Translations under genes and position numbers: made by a program
Source: Thauera sp.
Lineage (GTDB): Bacteria; Pseudomonadota; Gammaproteobacteria; Burkholderiales; Rhodocyclaceae
Direction: 5' to 3'
Assembly (NCBI GenBank): GCA_023150215.1
Contig: JAKLLJ010000210.1
Location: forward strand, 1 to 6,090
DNA: 6,090 nucleotides
Part shown: positions 1-6,090 of the stretch, in pieces
Numbering within the stretch: the stretch's first letter is position 1
Layout of the letters: the number at the start of each line of letters is the position of its first letter
The notes under the pieces: generated by a model
Told to the model about the DNA's origin: nothing
The model's database searches: none
Seen by the model: the letters and a program-made list of their open reading frames with translations, nothing else

Positions 1-1506
1 CGTGAGCGTCGCCTCGGCATCGATGCGCGCCTTGCCGACGTCGATGCCGAGACGCACGCTCTGGTGGCGAGCATCGGCCTCGGCATCGACGCGGCCGGCG
101 ACGACCTGGCTCGGCAAGCGGCCATCAAGCGCACGCGTGTCGATGGCCGCGAGCTCGAGCGCGGCGACGACCTTGCCGAATCCGGCCTCGACCTCGGCCG
201 CCGCAGGCGCATCGGAGGTGCCCGCACCTGACGCGCTCGCCTCCGCCACGGCCGGCGGCTGCCAAGCCAGCCGGCCACCGATCCTCCCGCCACCGGCGAG
301 GCGGATGTCGAGCGCGTCGAATGCGATCTGCGTGCGCTGCCAGTCGAACTGTCCGGCCAGCGTCTCGAGCGGAATGCCGCCGGCGTCCACCGCCGCCGGG
401 TGCGCGTTGGCAAGGCGGATCGGACCGGCGAGCAGGCCGCCGGCGGCCGGGACGGCGAGTTCGGCGTCCACGCTCAGTGCTGCCGCAGGCGCCCCTGCGG
501 CGAAGACGGCGGGATCGACGTCGCTGGCGTGCACCACGACGCGGCGCAGCGGATCAGCGGCGAAGCTCTCGACCTCGGCCTCGATGCGCAGCAGCGCCGC
601 GCGGGAACGCGCCTCGGCGCGCAGACGCGGCGTGAGCAAGGTGTCGCCGAGGGTGGCCTGCAACGCCAGCGGATGGGTTTCGAGCACACCCTCGAAAGCG
701 GCCTCGCCGTCGAGCACGAAGGGCGACACGCCATCGAGCGAGAGCGCGAGCCGGGCACGGCCTTGCGGCAGATCGACGGTGAGGCTCTCCAGCCGATGGT
801 GGCGCCCGTCACTGGAGAACGCCGCCTCCAGGCGCGAGAACACCGTGCCTTGTTCCGCAGCCACTTCGGTCGCGGCTTCGACGGCGCGCCCCGGATCGGC
901 CGCGACGTCGGCGGCGCGGTCGAGCACCTCGGCAGCTTGGCCTGCAGCCTCGTCCACCGCAGCGGCCGGCCCCTCGCCCGGGGGTTCGATCGCCACGCCT
1001 GCAGGCGGCAGCTCGCGCATCACGAACACGCCCACCGCCAGCCGCGGCAAGGCGATCGATACCGGCAGTTCGAGCGCAAGCGGTGGCGTGAGCGCCGCCG
1101 CAGGCTCGTCCTCGGCGACGACCTGGGCGAGCGCGATCCGGTCGGCGGTGAGGTGCTCGATCTGCAGCCGGCGTTGCAGCAGTGCCGCGGGAGTCCAGGC
1201 CAGCGAAAGCGCGCGCAGCTCGAGCATCAGTGCGGGCGAGCGCCAGGTGATGCGGTCCGCATCGAGGCGGCCGAGCAGCCGGCCGCGCGCGCCCTCGACC
1301 TGCAGCGCACCGGCCGTGGCACGGCCGGCAAGCGCCACCGCCGCCTCCAGCCCGGACTGCGTACCGGCCAGCCAGGCGCCGCCGCCGAGCAGCGCCGCCA
1401 GCGGCAGCGCGACGCCCCAGCCGAGCACGCGTGCGAGCCAGCGCCGGCGCGGGGCCGGCGGGTCGCTACGATCGTCGGGCGCGGGGGCAGTGTGCGGCGC
1501 GCTCAT
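1..1506 (-). CDS. tamB: TamB-like translocation/assembly module protein, N-terminal 502 residues (gene continues past left edge)
   Basis: The reading frame stays open from an ATG at 1506 to the window edge, giving 502 residues without a stop. The start shows a short Pro/Arg-rich cytoplasmic tail, then one hydrophobic segment at about residues 28-48, used as a signal anchor. Next comes TQSGLE (49-54) and a stretch at about 67-123 of the type GxLxGRLxADRITWRSPALxLEL...LxW, with LQIEHLTADRI, typical of the TamB N-terminus. The rest is Ala/Leu/Asp-rich alternating sequence that fits the family's long beta-taco fold. Known TamB proteins are roughly 1200-1500 residues, anchored in the inner membrane and spanning the periplasm. 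They act with TamA in outer-membrane protein assembly and are implicated in phospholipid transport. An Ala/Glu/Asp-rich insert lies at about 166-220. The start is 10 bases after the trpC stop, with only a weak TGAG as ribosome site overlapping that stop, which suggests translational coupling. No tamA is visible. A related AsmA-like protein is the alternative. Confidence 0.85.
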   Translation of the reverse strand, partial: MSAPHTAPAPDDRSDPPAPRRRWLARVLGWGVALPLAALLGGGAWLAGTQSGLEAAVALAGRATAGALQVEGARGRLLGRLDADRITWRSPALMLELRALSLAWTPAALLQRRLQIEHLTADRIALAQVVAEDEPAAALTPPLALELPVSIALPRLAVGVFVMRELPPAGVAIEPPGEGPAAAVDEAAGQAAEVLDRAADVAADPGRAVEAATEVAAEQGTVFSRLEAAFSSDGRHHRLESLTVDLPQGRARLALSLDGVSPFVLDGEAAFEGVLETHPLALQATLGDTLLTPRLRAEARSRAALLRIEAEVESFAADPLRRVVVHASDVDPAVFAAGAPAAALSVDAELAVPAAGGLLAGPIRLANAHPAAVDAGGIPLETLAGQFDWQRTQIAFDALDIRLAGGGRIGGRLAWQPPAVAEASASGAGTSDAPAAAEVEAGFGKVVAALELAAIDTRALDGRLPSQVVAGRVDAEADARHQSVRLGIDVGKARIDAEATLT

Positions 1507-1516
1507 GCCGTGGAGC

Positions 1517-2317
1517 TCAGGCCCCGAACAAGGCCTGCAGCTCGGCTCCCGGATGAGGTGCCCGCATGAAGGCCTCGCCGACAAGGAAGGTGTGGACCGC
1601 GCTGGCCTGCATCAGGGCCACGTCCTGCGGCTTGAGGATGCCGGACTCGGTGATCACGATGCGCCCGGCGGCGCCGCTGGCGATGCGCGGCAGCAGCCCG
1701 AGCGTGGTCTGCAGCGAGACCTCGAAGGTGCGCAGGTTGCGGTTGTTGATGCCGATCAGCGGCGTCTGCAGCTGCAGTGCGCGCTCGAGCTCGTCGCCAT
1801 CATGGACCTCGACCAGCACCGCCATGCCGAGCTCGCTGGCGAGCTGCTCCATGTCGCGCATCTGCGCCAGCTCCAGGCAGGCGGCGATCAGCAGGATGGC
1901 ATCCGCCCCCATCGCGCGCGCCTCGAACACCTGGTAGGGGTCGACCATGAAGTCCTTGCGCAGCACCGGCAGGTGGCAGGCTCGGCGCGCCGCCTGCAGG
2001 TATTCGGGCGCCCCCTGGAAGAACTGGCGGTCGGTGAGCACCGACAGGCAGGCCGCGCCGGCGCGCTCGTAGTCCGCGGCGATCTCGGCGGGATGGAAGT
2101 CGGCGCGGATCACCCCCTTCGACGGGCTCGCCTTCTTGATCTCGGCGATCACCGCCGGCCGGTGGGCGGCATGCTTGTTGCGGATCGCACCGACGAAATC
2201 ACGCGTCGGCGCTTGCGCCTCGGCATCGGCGCGCAGCAGGCATTGCGGGCGCGCGGCGGAGGCCGCGGCGACTTCCTCGACCTTGACCGCGCAGATCTTG
2301 CGCAGGATGTCGCTCAT
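1517..2317 (-). CDS. trpC: Indole-3-glycerol phosphate synthase
   Basis: The protein has 266 residues, the usual length for a monofunctional TrpC. It closes the indole ring, converting 1-(2-carboxyphenylamino)-1-deoxyribulose 5-phosphate to indole-3-glycerol phosphate in the cytosol. The TIM-barrel active-site signatures are all present: IAEIKKASPSKG (57-68, with Glu59 and Lys61), LRKDF (119-123, Lys121), LVEVH (168-172, Glu170), INNRNL (190-195, Asn191) and ITESGI (222-227, Glu224 and Ser225). There is no fused TrpF domain, so phosphoribosylanthranilate isomerase must be encoded elsewhere. The ATG at 2317 overlaps the trpD stop in an ATGA arrangement. A GGAG lies 6 bases upstream inside the end of trpD, so translation is probably coupled. 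Longer in-frame starts reaching back to 2920 lie inside trpD and do not look like protein. tamB follows after 10 bases with no visible terminator. Confidence 0.98.
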   Translation of the reverse strand: MSDILRKICAVKVEEVAAASAARPQCLLRADAEAQAPTRDFVGAIRNKHAAHRPAVIAEIKKASPSKGVIRADFHPAEIAADYERAGAACLSVLTDRQFFQGAPEYLQAARRACHLPVLRKDFMVDPYQVFEARAMGADAILLIAACLELAQMRDMEQLASELGMAVLVEVHDGDELERALQLQTPLIGINNRNLRTFEVSLQTTLGLLPRIASGAAGRIVITESGILKPQDVALMQASAVHTFLVGEAFMRAPHPGAELQALFGA

Positions 2318-3357
2318 CGACCGCTCCGGAATTGCTGGGTGAAGCGCACGAACTCGTCGAGCCGGGCACGCGCGGCGCCGCTCGCGATGAGCTCGCGCGC
2401 GCGCATGATGCCGGCGCCGATGGTATCGACCAGATTGGCCGTATACAGCGCCACACCGGCGTTGAAGATCACGATCTCGCGCGCCGGCCCAGGCTGGTTG
2501 TCGAGCACGCCGAGCAGCATCGCGCGCGACTCGGCAGCGTCCTCGACGCGCAGGTTGCGGCTGCCCGCCATGGCAAGGCCGAAGTCCTCGGGGTGGATCT
2601 CGTACTCGGTGACGGTGTTGTCCTTGAGCTCGCCCACCAGGGTGGCGCCGCCGAGGCTGACCTCGTCCATGCCGTCCAGGCCATGCACCACCAGCACGTG
2701 GTTGGCACCGAGGCGCTGCATCACGCGCGCCTGGATGCCGACCAGATCGGGGTGGAACACGCCCATCAGGGTGTTGGGCGCGCCGGCCGGGTTGGTGAGC
2801 GGGCCGAGGATGTTGAAGATCGTGCGCACGCCCATCTCGCGCCGCACCGGGGCGACGTTCTTCATCGCGCTGTGGTGGGCCGGGGCGTACATGAAGCCGA
2901 TGCCGGTGGCCTCGATGCACTCGGCGACCTGCTGCGGGGTGAGATCGAGGTTGACGCCGAGTGCCTCGATCACGTCGGCTGCACCCGACTTCGACGACAC
3001 CCCGCGCCCGCCATGCTTGGCCACGCGCGCCCCGGCGGCGGCGGCGACGAAGATCGTGGTGGTGGAGATGTTGAAGGTGTTGGCGCCGTCACCGCCGGTA
3101 CCCACCACATCGAGGAAGTGGTCGTGCGGCGGCTCGACCACGACCTTGGTCGACATCTCGCGCATGACCGTGGCGGCTGCGGTGATCTCGCTGATGGTCT
3201 CCTTCTTGACGCGCAGGCCGGTGAGGATGGCGGCGGTCATCACCGGAGAGACCTCGCCGGCCATGATCTGGCGCATCAGCGACAGCATTTCGTCATAGAA
3301 GATCTCGCGGTGCTCGATCGTGCGTTGCAAGGCTTGCTGGGCGGTAATCGTGGTCAT
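2314..3357 (-). CDS. trpD: Anthranilate phosphoribosyltransferase
   Basis: The protein has 347 residues, normal for a stand-alone TrpD without a fused glutaminase. It transfers the phosphoribosyl group of PRPP to anthranilate, the second committed step of tryptophan synthesis. Family motifs are clear: VGTGGDGANTFNIST (85-99, the pyrophosphate/PRPP-binding loop), KHGGR (114-118; many homologues have KHGNR), SSKSGAADVIEALG (121-134), FMYAPAHHSAMKNVAPVRRE (155-174, anthranilate site), RTIFNILGPLTNPA (178-191) and HGLDGMDE (225-232, metal and PRPP binding). The start ATG at 3357 follows the trpG stop by 21 bases and has a GAGAG ribosome site 4 bases upstream. Its stop TGA overlaps the trpC ATG. 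It sits in the middle of a compact trpG-trpD-trpC block and should be co-translated with its neighbours. Confidence 0.98.
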   Translation of the reverse strand: MTTITAQQALQRTIEHREIFYDEMLSLMRQIMAGEVSPVMTAAILTGLRVKKETISEITAAATVMREMSTKVVVEPPHDHFLDVVGTGGDGANTFNISTTTIFVAAAAGARVAKHGGRGVSSKSGAADVIEALGVNLDLTPQQVAECIEATGIGFMYAPAHHSAMKNVAPVRREMGVRTIFNILGPLTNPAGAPNTLMGVFHPDLVGIQARVMQRLGANHVLVVHGLDGMDEVSLGGATLVGELKDNTVTEYEIHPEDFGLAMAGSRNLRVEDAAESRAMLLGVLDNQPGPAREIVIFNAGVALYTANLVDTIGAGIMRARELIASGAARARLDEFVRFTQQFRSGR

Positions 3358-3378
3358 GGGGCTCTCGCAGCGTTCGTT

Positions 3379-3966
3379 TCAGGCGGCCGCCGGCTGGCTG
3401 GCGCCGCGGTCGAGGAAGTTCTTCAGCAGCGCGTGGCCGCACTCGGTGAGGATGGACTCGGGGTGGAACTGCACGCCCTCGACGTCGAGCGTGCGGTGGC
3501 GCACGCCCATGATCTCGCCGTCCTCGGTCCACGCCGTCACTTCCAGACAGTCGGGCAGGCTGGAACGTTCGATCGCCAGCGAATGGTAGCGCGTGCAGGT
3601 GAGCGGGTCGGGCAGGCCGCGGAACACGCCCGCATCGAGGTGATGCACCGGCGAGGTCTTGCCGTGCATGAGCTGCTTCGCATGCACGATGCGCCCGCCG
3701 AAGGCCTCGCCGATGCTCTGGTGGCCGAGGCAGACGCCGAGGATGGGCAGCTTGCCGGCGAAGGCCTTGATCGCCGCCACCGAGATGCCGGCCTGCGCCG
3801 GCGAGCACGGCCCGGGCGAGATGACGAGCTGTTCGGGGGCGAGGCGCCCGATCTGCTCGAGGGTGATTTCGTCGTTGCGGAACACCTTCACCTTGGCACC
3901 GAGCTCGCCGAAGTACTGCACGAGGTTGTAGGTGAAGCTGTCGTAGTTGTCGATCATCAGCAGCAT
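3379..3966 (-). CDS. trpG: Anthranilate synthase component II (glutamine amidotransferase)
   Basis: The protein has 195 residues, the usual length for TrpG. It hydrolyses glutamine and passes ammonia to TrpE, which makes anthranilate from chorismate. It is a class I amidotransferase: IDNYDSFTYNLVQYF at 5-19, oxyanion region SPGPCSP (50-56), nucleophile Cys79 in GVCLGHQSIGEAFGG, and catalytic His168 and Glu170 in GVQFHPES. I chose ATG 3966 because a GAAGGGA stretch (3973-3979) ends 7 bases before it. The in-frame ATG at 3972 would leave a single base of spacing. A longer start at 4173 lies inside trpE and gives non-protein-like sequence. In some bacteria the same subunit also serves para-aminobenzoate synthesis (PabA), but the trp neighbours favour TrpG. 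A perfect palindrome covers its ribosome site, and 125 bases separate it from trpE. Confidence 0.97.
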   Translation of the reverse strand: MLLMIDNYDSFTYNLVQYFGELGAKVKVFRNDEITLEQIGRLAPEQLVISPGPCSPAQAGISVAAIKAFAGKLPILGVCLGHQSIGEAFGGRIVHAKQLMHGKTSPVHHLDAGVFRGLPDPLTCTRYHSLAIERSSLPDCLEVTAWTEDGEIMGVRHRTLDVEGVQFHPESILTECGHALLKNFLDRGASQPAAA

Positions 3967-3972
3967 GGTCAT

Positions 3973-3979
3973 TCCCTTC
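3973..3979 (-). promoter_or_regulatory. Shine-Dalgarno of trpG (decides the start)
   Basis: Minus-strand GAAGGGA lies 7 bases before the ATG at 3966 but directly against the ATG at 3972. This supports MLLMIDNYDSF rather than MTMLLMIDNYDSF as the N-terminus. The site forms one arm of a perfect 12-base palindrome described separately. Confidence 0.7.
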
Positions 3980-3986
3980 GCGAAGG
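3975..3986. repeat. Perfect 12-bp palindrome over the trpG ribosome binding site
   Basis: The sequence CCTTCGCGAAGG is its own reverse complement. In the mRNA it can fold as CCUU/AAGG around a CGCG loop, pairing the AAGG of the trpG Shine-Dalgarno. As DNA it could instead be a small protein-binding site. The palindrome is directly visible; any regulatory role is inference. Confidence 0.5.
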
Positions 3987-4065
3987 CCGGCCAAGGTGGG
4001 ATGGGGCGGCTTCGCCAGCAAATACATGGGGCGGCGCTCGCGGTGCGGCGCAGCGAGCAGGACAA

Positions 4066-4084
4066 GGCGCGGCCAAGCCGCGCC
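4066..4084 (-). terminator. Strong GC hairpin just after trpE, possible weak intrinsic terminator
   Basis: A perfect 8-base inverted repeat, GGCGCGGC / GCCGCGCC with a TTG loop, lies 7 bases after the trpE stop on the coding strand and is followed by TTGTCC. The stem is very stable, but the T-run is short and interrupted. It could be a leaky terminator, an RNA-end stabiliser that changes the trpE:trpGDC ratio, or a GC-rich chance structure. Confidence 0.4.
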
Positions 4085-4091
4085 GGAGCGC

Positions 4092-5564
<1,473 letters not shown>

Positions 5565-5569
5565 GAAGA

Positions 5570-5573
5570 CTCC
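5570..5573 (-). promoter_or_regulatory. Shine-Dalgarno of trpE
   Basis: Minus-strand GGAG with 5 bases to the ATG at 5564. It supports this start over the upstream in-frame ATG at 5657, which lies inside the leader structures. Confidence 0.65.
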
Positions 5574-5610
5574 ACGTGCAGCGGTTGAATCGGAGCGGCT
5601 GGCGGAAAGC

Positions 5611-5647
5611 GGGCAGGGAAAGGCGGGTGCGCGCTCGGCGCAGCCCG
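5611..5647 (-). terminator. Terminator-like hairpin of the trp attenuator (3:4 structure)
   Basis: On the coding strand CGGG-c-TGCGC pairs with GCGCA-CCCG around a CGAGC loop (5624-5647), giving nine base pairs with one bulged C. It is followed by CCTTTCCCTGCCC, a pyrimidine run with only three consecutive T. It lies between the leader-peptide stop (5671) and the trpE start (5564), where an attenuator terminator should be. The weak U-tract means it may be a leaky or factor-assisted terminator. The stem is seen directly; termination is inferred. Confidence 0.5.
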
Positions 5648-5666
5648 GACCCCGCAAAGGGAAATC

Positions 5667-5692
5667 GCGTTCAGTGGCCCAAAGGCCAACGC
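5667..5692 (-). promoter_or_regulatory. Leader hairpin enclosing the last Trp codon and the stop codon (1:2 structure)
   Basis: On the coding strand GCGT-TGGCC pairs with GGCCA-CTGA-ACGC around a TTTG loop. This gives nine base pairs with a four-base CTGA bulge on the 3' side. The 5' arm holds the third Trp codon (5686-5688) and touches the second (5692-5694). The 3' arm holds the leader-peptide stop TGA. A ribosome stalled at these Trp codons would open this stem, as strand 1 of a classical trp attenuator does. Its 3' arm GGGCC can also pair, with a G-U, to GGTCC at 5647-5651, a plausible antiterminator. Confidence 0.6.
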
Positions 5693-5760
5693 CAACCGCC
5701 GTGCCAGCCCGGCTGGACGGAGGAGAAGGCGGCGAGGAAGCGATCCCGGGGTGCGCGCAT
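5671..5760 (-). CDS. trpL: trp leader peptide (29 residues, three Trp)
   Basis: This short frame runs from ATG 5760 to TGA 5671. It reads MRAPRDRFLAAFSSVQPGW (1-19), continues HGGWRW (20-25) and ends PLGH. Tryptophan is at residues 19, 23 and 25, three within seven codons, although Trp is normally rare. It lies directly upstream of trpE, ends 106 bases before the trpE start, and its last codons are built into alternative RNA hairpins. Leader peptides of this kind sense charged tRNA-Trp: stalling at Trp codons when Trp is scarce prevents formation of the terminator. The peptide itself is expected to have no function after synthesis. The ribosome site is weak, with no AGGAGG-like match in the ten bases before ATG. 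A GTG directly precedes the ATG in frame and could be the true start. It was recognised from sequence and context, not from homology search. Confidence 0.8.
   Translation of the reverse strand: MRAPRDRFLAAFSSVQPGWHGGWRWPLGH
5699..5720 (-). repeat. Hairpin inside the leader-peptide gene, upstream of the attenuator stems
   Basis: On the coding strand CCGT-CCAGC-CGG-GCTGG-c-ACGG forms nine base pairs around a CGG loop, with one bulged C. It spans leader codons including the first Trp codon (5704-5706). It could slow RNA polymerase so that the translating ribosome catches up, similar in role to the pause hairpin of enteric trp leaders. The role is inference; the pairing is directly visible. Confidence 0.5.
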
Positions 5761-5819
5761 CACGATGTCGATCTGTAGTGGAGGGGGTGGGCGAGGCCGT
5801 ATCGACGATGCTGGGCGGA

Positions 5820-6090
5820 CTATGCCTTCGCGATATGATCCAGCACCTCAAACGCGTTCGATAGTAGCCCATCGCATTCGATGGTGTCCACCGGCAACCC
5901 TTCACTATAACCATAGGTCACGAGCAGCACCGGCATGCCGGCACCTTGGGCGGCAAGTGCGTCGTTGGCCGAATCGCCGATCATCAGCGCCTCGCCTGGC
6001 GCCACGCCGAGGCGCTCGCAGGCCAGGCAAACGGTCGCCGGATCGGGCTTCTTGACCGGCAGGGTGTCGCCACTCACCACGGTGTCGAAG
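5820..6090 (-). CDS. gph: Phosphoglycolate phosphatase-type HAD hydrolase, C-terminal 89 residues (gene begins past right edge)
   Basis: Only the last 89 codons are present, ending in TAG at 5820. Two HAD signatures are visible: the motif III lysine in PVKKPDP (Lys14 of the visible part) and motif IV GDSANDALAAQGAGMPVLLV (38-57), with the metal-binding Asp39 and Asp43. This is followed by TYGYSEG (58-64), typical of Gph/PGP. The family removes phosphate from 2-phosphoglycolate, a product of DNA 3'-end repair and Rubisco oxygenation, and is about 220-250 residues long, so roughly 40 percent is seen. A location just before trpE is common for gph in beta- and gammaproteobacteria. No terminator is visible after its stop, so it may be co-transcribed with trp through the attenuator. 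The nucleophile motif DxD is outside the window, so substrate identity rests on the C-terminus and neighbours. Confidence 0.88.
   Translation of the reverse strand, partial: FDTVVSGDTLPVKKPDPATVCLACERLGVAPGEALMIGDSANDALAAQGAGMPVLLVTYGYSEGLPVDTIECDGLLSNAFEVLDHIAKA
5861..5890 (-). promoter_or_regulatory. Candidate sigma70-type promoter for the trp operon inside the gph 3' end
   Basis: On the minus strand TGGACA (5885-5890, five of six matches to TTGACA) is followed after 18 bases by TACTAT (5861-5866, four of six to TATAAT). Transcription would start near 5854, about 95 bases before the leader-peptide start. The local sequence is AT-richer than its surroundings and uses two CTA Leu codons in a row, unusual in GC-rich genes. 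That would fit a constraint other than coding. Readthrough from upstream of gph is the alternative source of trp mRNA. Confidence 0.4.
5869..5884. repeat. Inverted repeat in the spacer of the candidate promoter, operator-like
   Basis: CCATCG-N4-CGATGG is a perfect 6-base inverted repeat that fills almost exactly the gap between the proposed -35 and -10. It does not resemble the E. coli TrpR operator. It lies within gph codons and may be chance; a repressor site is only a possibility. Confidence 0.3.

Noticed and set aside
11..93. Repeated CTCGGCATCGA in direct (11-27, 77-93) and inverted (about 40-51) orientation
   Set aside because: All copies lie in tamB coding sequence and encode similar VDAEA/IDAEA beta-strand residues. 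This is best explained by biased composition and repetitive protein structure, not a binding site.
1507..1516. Terminator between trpC and tamB
   Set aside because: Only ten bases separate the genes and no stem followed by a T-run is visible there.
2..3298. Very long plus-strand open frame (1098 codons) opposite tamB, trpC and trpD
   Set aside because: Its product is Ser/Ala/Arg-rich with no domain, and the opposite strand carries clear conserved enzymes. High GC makes stop codons rare in antisense frames.
3293..4034. Possible small gene in the trpE-trpG gap starting with MYLLAKPPHPT at about 4034
   Set aside because: The frame does not stop in the gap but runs on through trpG in a shifted frame, and there is no ribosome site. 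It has no Trp codons that would make it a second leader peptide.

Overview
The window is GC-rich chromosomal DNA, and every gene I can support lies on the minus strand. Read in the direction of transcription (high to low coordinates), the order is: 3' end of gph, a 255-base leader region, trpE, trpG, trpD, trpC, then the first 502 codons of a tamB-like gene that runs off the left edge. The gph-trpE-trpG-trpD-trpC order, monofunctional trpC and high GC suggest a proteobacterium. The protein sequences look betaproteobacterial to me, possibly Rhodocyclales (Azoarcus/Thauera type), but this is recognition from memory and was not searched.

Right part (5565-6090): gph ends at 5820. The gap before trpE is not empty. 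It encodes a 29-codon leader peptide (5671-5760) with three Trp codons close together (residues 19, 23, 25), followed by alternative RNA hairpins. One encloses the last Trp codon and the stop codon, and another resembles a terminator. This is the arrangement of a classical trp attenuator. A possible sigma70-type promoter lies inside the gph 3' end.

Middle part (1517-5564): trpE and trpG encode the two subunits of anthranilate synthase, trpD the phosphoribosyltransferase, and trpC indole-3-glycerol phosphate synthase. Together they take chorismate to indole-3-glycerol phosphate except for the TrpF isomerase step. trpF, trpA and trpB are not in the window. trpG/trpD are 21 bases apart and trpD/trpC overlap by ATGA. 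trpE/trpG are separated by 125 bases holding a strong GC hairpin, and a perfect palindrome covers the trpG ribosome binding site.

Left part (1-1506): 10 bases after trpC begins a protein with one N-terminal membrane segment followed by a long, repetitive beta-type sequence, matching the start of TamB (outer-membrane assembly / envelope lipid transport family). It is functionally unrelated to tryptophan synthesis but is probably co-transcribed with it. I saw no tRNA, rRNA, CRISPR array or insertion sequence. The most interesting signal is the unannotated trp leader peptide and attenuator.
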